This document shows positions 6,992 through 10,456 of a stretch of 10,456 nucleotides of DNA, piece by piece. Location of the stretch: positions 1 through 10,456 of the forward strand of contig CAZGRP010000097.1 of NCBI GenBank assembly GCA_964527995.1, read 5' to 3'. Position 1 is the first letter of the stretch. Each line of letters opens with the position of its first letter. Under the pieces are notes generated by a model. That model saw nothing but the letters and a program-made list of their open reading frames with translations. It had not been told where the DNA came from and ran no database searches. The DNA comes from CAZGRP01 sp964527995 (GTDB lineage Bacteria > Zhuqueibacterota > Zhuqueibacteria > Oceanimicrobiales > CAZGRP01). The translations under genes were made by a program, and so were the position numbers.

Positions 6992-8350
6992 TTACATCGG
7001 AAGCACGATCCTGAACGTGCTTCCGCGACCCTCTTCGCTCTCGACATCGATGCGTCCGCGGTTGACCCGGACAGCCCAGCGCGCGATGGCCAGGCCGAGT
7101 CCGGCGCCGCTCGCGCCGTCTGGGCTTCCCTTCTCCAGCCGATAGAATCGTTCAAAGATCTTGTCGTGCTCCTCCTTCGGAATCCCCGGACCACTGTCGC
7201 GCACCTCGATGGCGGCATCCTCCTCGGAGGTCTTCCTTACGGAGATGTCAATCTGGCCTTCCGGCGGCGTGTATTTGATGGCGTTGTCGAGAAGGTTGAC
7301 CACGGCCTGGCGCAGGGTAGAACGATCGGCTTTCACTCGAATGCCAGGCTCGACGTGCACCGACAGGGATTGGTGCTTCTCCTCGGCCAGGACGTGGAGA
7401 TAGTCGACCACTTCCTTTGCCAGCGCACCCAGGTCAACCTCTTCCCGCTCCAGCCGCGCCGTGCTGGCATCGGCCCGCGTCAGTGTCAAGAGGCTATCGA
7501 CCAGCCGCGCCAGACGCTCGGTTTCCTCGAGCATGCTGCCGATGACGTCTCGATAAGATTTCGGATCCAGGGGCTCTCCGAGCGCCACTTCACCGACGCT
7601 CCGGATGGCGGTTAGTGGAGTGCGCAGTTCATGAGACGCATCGGCCGTGAAGCGGCGCAACCGCTCGAACGAGTCTTGTAACCGAGCCAGCGTGTCGTTG
7701 AACACGGCTGCCAGACGGCCGAACTCGTCGTCGGGATTCTCCACCGGCAGCCTCTCGGAAAGGCGTTCGGCAGTGATCTCCCGGGCCTTGGACGCCATGG
7801 CAGCGACCGGGGAAAGCAAGCGCCCCGCCAGAAAGTAGCCACCGGCCACGGCCAGAGCGATCGCGAAGGGGAACCCGATAAGGAGAATGAGCGCCAGCGT
7901 TCGCAGGCTTCCGCGCACCGCATCTTCACTCCGCGCCACCGTCACCCGGTAGGTGTGCGCCGAAGATGTGACCTCGGACGTTCTCAGACGATACTGCTGG
8001 CCGTTCGTGGCTGTCCACGACATGTACGGTGCCGAAGGTTGATTCTCTGTCGCTGCCCCCAAGCCGGCCCCGTGCCACGAAGCCGTGCGGTAGAGCGTGC
8101 GGCCATCTTCGGTTACCTGGAACAGCACCACGGCGCCGTGGTCCTCGATCTCCTCCAGCTCGACTGGGCCCTCGTACAGGGCCTGCCGCACCGTAACGAG
8201 GTCGTGGTCGAGTTGTTCGTCAAGCTGACGCATCAGGCGGGCCCGGACAAAAAAATAGATCCCCATCGAAAAGACGAGGATCAGTGCCGTCAAGGTGGCT
8301 GCGTACCAAAGGGTCAGACGAAACCGTACGCTACGGGAGGCTATCTTCAT
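6992..8350 (-). CDS. membrane sensor histidine kinase (CusS/QseC-like architecture)
   Basis: The 452-residue inner-membrane kinase pairs with the adjacent response regulator. Order: TM1 about 13-35, periplasmic sensor about 36-148, TM2 about 149-175, HAMP about 176-229, HisKA with FTADASHELRTPLTAIR (phospho-accepting His240), then HATPase_c with N-box LLDNAIKYTP (Asn356), G1 DSGPGIP (385-391), F-box KIFERFYR and G2 GLGLA (417-421). All catalytic motifs are intact. The sensor domain has no Cys and only a few scattered His, so a metal ligand site is not evident despite the resemblance to metal-sensing kinases in the core. Its ATG overlaps the regulator's TGA (ATGA), and a good GGAGGA (8357-8362) lies six bases upstream. 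Autophosphorylation and transfer to Asp51 of the partner are expected. Confidence 0.95.
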   Translation of the reverse strand: MKIASRSVRFRLTLWYAATLTALILVFSMGIYFFVRARLMRQLDEQLDHDLVTVRQALYEGPVELEEIEDHGAVVLFQVTEDGRTLYRTASWHGAGLGAATENQPSAPYMSWTATNGQQYRLRTSEVTSSAHTYRVTVARSEDAVRGSLRTLALILLIGFPFAIALAVAGGYFLAGRLLSPVAAMASKAREITAERLSERLPVENPDDEFGRLAAVFNDTLARLQDSFERLRRFTADASHELRTPLTAIRSVGEVALGEPLDPKSYRDVIGSMLEETERLARLVDSLLTLTRADASTARLEREEVDLGALAKEVVDYLHVLAEEKHQSLSVHVEPGIRVKADRSTLRQAVVNLLDNAIKYTPPEGQIDISVRKTSEEDAAIEVRDSGPGIPKEEHDKIFERFYRLEKGSPDGASGAGLGLAIARWAVRVNRGRIDVESEEGRGSTFRIVLPM

Positions 8351-9030
8351 TCTGTTTCCTCCCGCAGCACGAAACCAACGCCGCGCACCGTGTGGATCAG
8401 TTTCTTTTCGAAGGCATCATCCACCTTTCGCCGCAGCCGGGCGATGTGGACATCGATGACGTTGTCCAGGGGCGTGCCGCGACTGGTCTCGTTCCATACG
8501 TCCCGGCCGAGCATTTCGCGCGAAACCACATAGCCCTGATGGCGCAGGAGATACTCCAGGAGCTCGAATTCCCTGGCCGTGAGCTCCAGTGCCCGGCCGG
8601 CGCGGCTCACCTTCCTTGTGACCAGGTCCATCTCCAGGTCGGCCAGCTTCAGCCTCAGGACCTGATCCGTGCGTCCACGGCGGAGGAGGGCACGGATTCG
8701 GGCGAGGAGCTCGGGAAAGGCGAAGGGCTTGACCAGATAGTCGTCGGCGCCACTGTCGAGCCCGAGTACCTTGTCTTCGACGGCGTCTCGTGCGGTCAAG
8801 ATCAGCACCGGCGTTTGCAGTCCGCGCTTACGCAGGGTGGAGAGGATCTCGATGCCATCATGCCCGGGCAGCATGAGGTCGAGGACGACCAGATCGAAGG
8901 TCTCGGCGTTGATCAAAAAGAACCCTTCTTCTCCCGTGCGGGCAACCGTCACTTCGTAGTTCTCGGCCTGCAAACCCTCTTTCAGGGCCTGGGCGACCTT
9001 GGCTTCGTCCTCGACGACGAGTATACGCAT
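8347..9030 (-). CDS. OmpR/PhoB-family response regulator
   Basis: This 227-residue cytoplasmic transcription factor is the first gene of the operon. The receiver domain (1-118) has acidic Glu7/Asp8, phosphorylation site Asp51 in LVVLDLMLPG, Thr79 in LILTARD and Lys101 in YLVKPFAFPELLARI. The C-terminal winged helix (about 126-223) has LTAREFELLEYLLRHQGYVVSRE and the recognition region DNVIDVHIARLRRKVD, followed by IHTVRGVGFVL. Length and sequence fit the CusR-like branch, but the signal is unknown. AGGTGGA (9037-9043) lies six bases before the ATG, and a good vegetative promoter lies just upstream. Proteins of this family bind tandem repeats spaced about 11 bases. Such a pair lies upstream of the promoter at 9090-9107, which is consistent with autoregulation. 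Confidence 0.96.
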   Translation of the reverse strand: MRILVVEDEAKVAQALKEGLQAENYEVTVARTGEEGFFLINAETFDLVVLDLMLPGHDGIEILSTLRKRGLQTPVLILTARDAVEDKVLGLDSGADDYLVKPFAFPELLARIRALLRRGRTDQVLRLKLADLEMDLVTRKVSRAGRALELTAREFELLEYLLRHQGYVVSREMLGRDVWNETSRGTPLDNVIDVHIARLRRKVDDAFEKKLIHTVRGVGFVLREETE

Positions 9031-9060
9031 GGGAAATCCACCTATCAGGTTCCGCTACAA

Positions 9061-9089
9061 ATATAAAGGCCGGTGTCCCGGCCTGTCAA
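9061..9089 (-). promoter_or_regulatory. sigma-70-type promoter of the two-component operon
   Basis: Reading the minus strand, TTGACA (9084-9089, exact -35 consensus) is followed by a 17-base spacer and TTATAT (9061-9066). Transcription would begin near 9054, leaving about 24 bases of leader that hold the AGGTGGA ribosome site of the response regulator. The position and optimal spacing make this the clear promoter of the regulator-kinase-export operon. Confidence 0.75.
9067..9084. promoter_or_regulatory. palindrome AGGCCGG-TGTC-CCGGCCT filling the promoter spacer
   Basis: This is a perfect 7-bp inverted repeat with a four-base centre. It fills the spacer between -10 and -35 and includes the last base of the -35. 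A dimeric protein bound here would block polymerase, so it could be an operator. OmpR-type regulators usually bind direct repeats, so a different regulator, or a chance GC palindrome, must be considered. Confidence 0.45.
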
Positions 9090-9107
9090 CTGAAGTGTTT
9101 CTGAAAA
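9090..9107 (-). promoter_or_regulatory. possible response-regulator box (two direct half-sites 11 bases apart)
   Basis: On the minus strand TTTTCAG-AAAC-ACTTCAG lies immediately upstream of the -35. Two heptamers sharing TTCAG with an 11-base period have the geometry known for OmpR/PhoB-family sites. The position next to the -35 would suit activation. Only five of seven bases are shared and no third half-site is evident. Confidence 0.35.
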
Positions 9108-9191
9108 CTGTGTAAGAATTCCGGCGCGTGTTTCGGCTTGCGACTTGGGGCGGGGTGGCACCCATGAGTCGCAGGCCGGGAACTTTATGTG

Positions 9192-9218
9192 TCAACTGAT
9201 TACAGCGGCCAACGGATT
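9192..9218 (+). repeat. fragment of repeat module 1, copy C
   Basis: These 27 bases align without gaps to 3503-3529 and 3766-3792, in the same orientation (for example AGCGGCCAACGGATT against AGCGGCCAGCGGATT). The module continues directly into module 2, as copy B does. Confidence 0.55.
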
Positions 9219-9221
9219 TTC

Positions 9222-9329
9222 TTAGGAAACGCCGGGCTAACCTGAAAAACTCACAAAAAACGCAGAGCTGGCTGAGCCCGCAGAGCAATCAACTCTGCGT
9301 TCTTTGCGATCTCCGCGTTGAAAAAACTC
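9222..9329 (-). repeat. dispersed repeat module 2, copy 2 (inverted relative to 3830-3937)
   Basis: The reverse complement matches 3830-3937, including the exact 17-base word at 9271-9287. Within it, AACGCAGAG (9259-9267) and CTCTGCGTT (9293-9301) form a perfect 9-bp inverted repeat around 25 bases, so a transcript could fold. The module may therefore be a hairpin-forming dispersed element. Confidence 0.75.
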
Positions 9330-9484
9330 AACCCGATGAGCATGCACACGCAACTCGGAGAAGAAGACCAAGCGTTTCCGACCTTTGAAGCAACGCCGAA
9401 TCCCGTCGGGGTTGTGACGGCTTCTAAAGACGACCTGACCGGGCTCGAACCTGCCGCGCCCTCGTTTCAGCCGGCGACCCCTGT

Positions 9485-9508
9485 CCGTTGGACTGGCGAA
9501 GCCAACGG
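9485..9508 (-). terminator. hairpin downstream of the FGGY kinase (terminator-like, no U-tract)
   Basis: CCGTTGG (9485-9491) and CCAACGG (9502-9508) form a perfect 7-bp stem with a ten-base loop, 18 bases beyond the kinase stop codon. No run of T follows on the minus strand, so intrinsic termination is doubtful. It may instead only stabilise the 3' end of the mRNA. Confidence 0.3.
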
Positions 9509-9526
9509 TGCGCAGGCTTGATCCCG

Positions 9527-10456
9527 TCAGGATTCGCCTGCGAGATGTTTGAGAAAAAGCTCGTGATAACCTTTCAGCCCGCCGACCTGCACGGGCGTGA
9601 TCTCCTGCAACTTCACAGGCACCTCCACCGAGCTTGCCCACCAGGCATGCACCTTGAGGGCCGCACCGAGGGCTGTTGCTTGCGGCACTTCCGCAATGCA
9701 CAGCCGGTCGGGCGCCACCAGCCCGGCAAGCAGCCGCACAAACCAGTCGTTGCGCGCGAAGCCGCCGTCGACCACCACGGTCCGCGTCGACTCGCTGCGC
9801 ACCCCGTCGATGCAGACCGCTGTGAGCACGGCAAGGTCGAGGCAGAGGCGGGCGTAGGCCTCCTCGGGGGTGTCGAAAGCGGCCAGGTCCCACTTACCGG
9901 CGGGCGCGTGGGGGAAAGGACCCGTGCCGTGCATCTCGGCAGGCACCAGGCCGCGCCATTCGGACTCCTCGAAAAAGGGATCGATCAAGGTCTCGAGCGA
10001 GGCAGCCTCGGTCTGCGGCGGGCACCCGAACTGCTTCTGAATCCGATCGAGCTGGACATCGTGCTCGCGGCCGCCAAAGAGGCGAGCGGCGCGCACCGGG
10101 CGGGCATCCGGGGTGAGGTAGTAGAGCAGATCGCGGGCCAGGTCCTCGTCCGTAAGGTGGAAGGGTGCGTCGGGATTGAGGCAGATCATCCAGGTGCCGG
10201 TGGAGGCCAGGACGAAGCCCCCGCCCAGGGCCTGCAGATAGGGCACCAGCGCCGAAGAGGAGTCATGCAGCCCGGTTCCGACCGGCACCGGCGTCCGAAA
10301 GCCGAGCTCTGCGGCTCGCTCCGACGCGAGCTGCAGACGGGTATCAGCAGAAACCAGGGGCGCCATGCGGTCCTGCCAGCCCAGACCGTCGAGTGCGTGT
10401 CGGCTGGGTTCCATTTCCTGAAAATCCCACAGCGCCGTGTGGCAGCCCCAATAGGT
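9527..10456 (-). CDS. FGGY-family carbohydrate kinase, rhamnulokinase-like (5' end outside window)
   Basis: The reading frame runs to the right edge, so the ATG at 10414 is internal: the preceding codons read TYWGCHTALWDFQE, a family-like motif. The 309 visible residues cover most of the second (ATP-binding) FGGY domain. Numbered from the edge, landmarks are GTGLHDSSSALVPYL (about 59-73), STGTWMICLNPDAP (about 84-97), RLFGGREHDVQLDRI (about 124-138) and the nucleotide-binding VVDGGFARNDWF (about 224-235), then PQATALGAAL. These resemble the RhaB-like kinases found in rhamnose gene clusters, which phosphorylate L-rhamnulose or a related ketose with ATP. The catalytic Asp is probably in GLHD (about 62). 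Sugar specificity cannot be settled without the N-terminal half. It is not part of the downstream operon, being separated by 496 bases with a separate promoter. Confidence 0.9.
   Translation of the reverse strand, partial: TYWGCHTALWDFQEMEPSRHALDGLGWQDRMAPLVSADTRLQLASERAAELGFRTPVPVGTGLHDSSSALVPYLQALGGGFVLASTGTWMICLNPDAPFHLTDEDLARDLLYYLTPDARPVRAARLFGGREHDVQLDRIQKQFGCPPQTEAASLETLIDPFFEESEWRGLVPAEMHGTGPFPHAPAGKWDLAAFDTPEEAYARLCLDLAVLTAVCIDGVRSESTRTVVVDGGFARNDWFVRLLAGLVAPDRLCIAEVPQATALGAALKVHAWWASSVEVPVKLQEITPVQVGGLKGYHELFLKHLAGES

Larger units (their letters stand above)
9031..9526. other. gene-free interval between FGGY kinase and regulator operon
   Basis: These 496 bases hold the operon promoter and its flanking sites (9061-9107), a fragment of repeat module 1 (9192-9218), the inverted copy of module 2 (9222-9329) and a hairpin near the kinase end (9485-9508). 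A 67-codon open frame at 9318-9521 on the plus strand begins inside the repeat and shows no domain, so I do not call it. Confidence 0.7.

Noticed and set aside
9440..9456. Minus-strand GGTTCGAGCCC resembling a tRNA T-arm
   Set aside because: The flanking bases do not form a 5-bp T-stem, and no acceptor, D or anticodon arm can be folded around it.
9318..9521. 67-codon plus-strand frame
   Set aside because: It begins within the module 2 repeat, has no ribosome site and no recognisable domain.
9237..9893. 218-codon minus-strand frame overlapping the kinase 3' end
   Set aside because: It lies out of frame within the FGGY gene and then runs through repeat sequence, so it is a shadow plus a repeat.

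Overview
The window is GC-rich bacterial DNA with strong G/C third-position bias. The taxon cannot be fixed from sequence alone. A secreted protein with a family 9 carbohydrate-binding-like domain fused to an outer-membrane beta-barrel (DUF5916 type), a lipoprotein and OmpR-type signalling point to a Gram-negative environmental lineage. Acidobacteriota or a similar phylum is my best inference, at low certainty.

Layout: every confident gene is on the minus strand, so transcription runs right to left. (a) The right edge (9527-10456) holds the C-terminal 309 residues of an FGGY sugar kinase of the rhamnulokinase-like type. (b) 9031-9526 has no gene. It carries a repeat cluster and a well-formed promoter whose -35/-10 spacer is a perfect 7-bp inverted repeat. 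(c) 9030 down to 3997 is one apparent operon: OmpR-type response regulator, sensor histidine kinase (4-nt overlap), secreted concanavalin A-like/DUF1080-like protein (32-nt gap), then the CBM9-like/DUF5916 barrel protein (start codon overlapping the previous stop). (d) 3410-3996 has no gene. It holds two direct copies of a 126-bp repeat and a second module that recurs inverted at about 9222-9329. (e) 3409 down to 95 is a compact ABC importer operon: lipoprotein binding protein, fused two-domain permease, ATPase, with overlapping genes. (f) The left edge shows a likely C-terminus of a plus-strand gene, convergent with the ATPase.

How the genes work together: the two-component pair probably controls its own operon, and its two exported products suggest a response at the cell envelope, perhaps to carbohydrate. 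The ABC system belongs to the iron/polyamine/thiamine/phosphonate class of importers. Its binding protein has Asp-Asp where ferric-binding proteins are expected to have a tyrosine pair, so its substrate is left open. I found no phage, transposase, CRISPR array, rRNA or tRNA.
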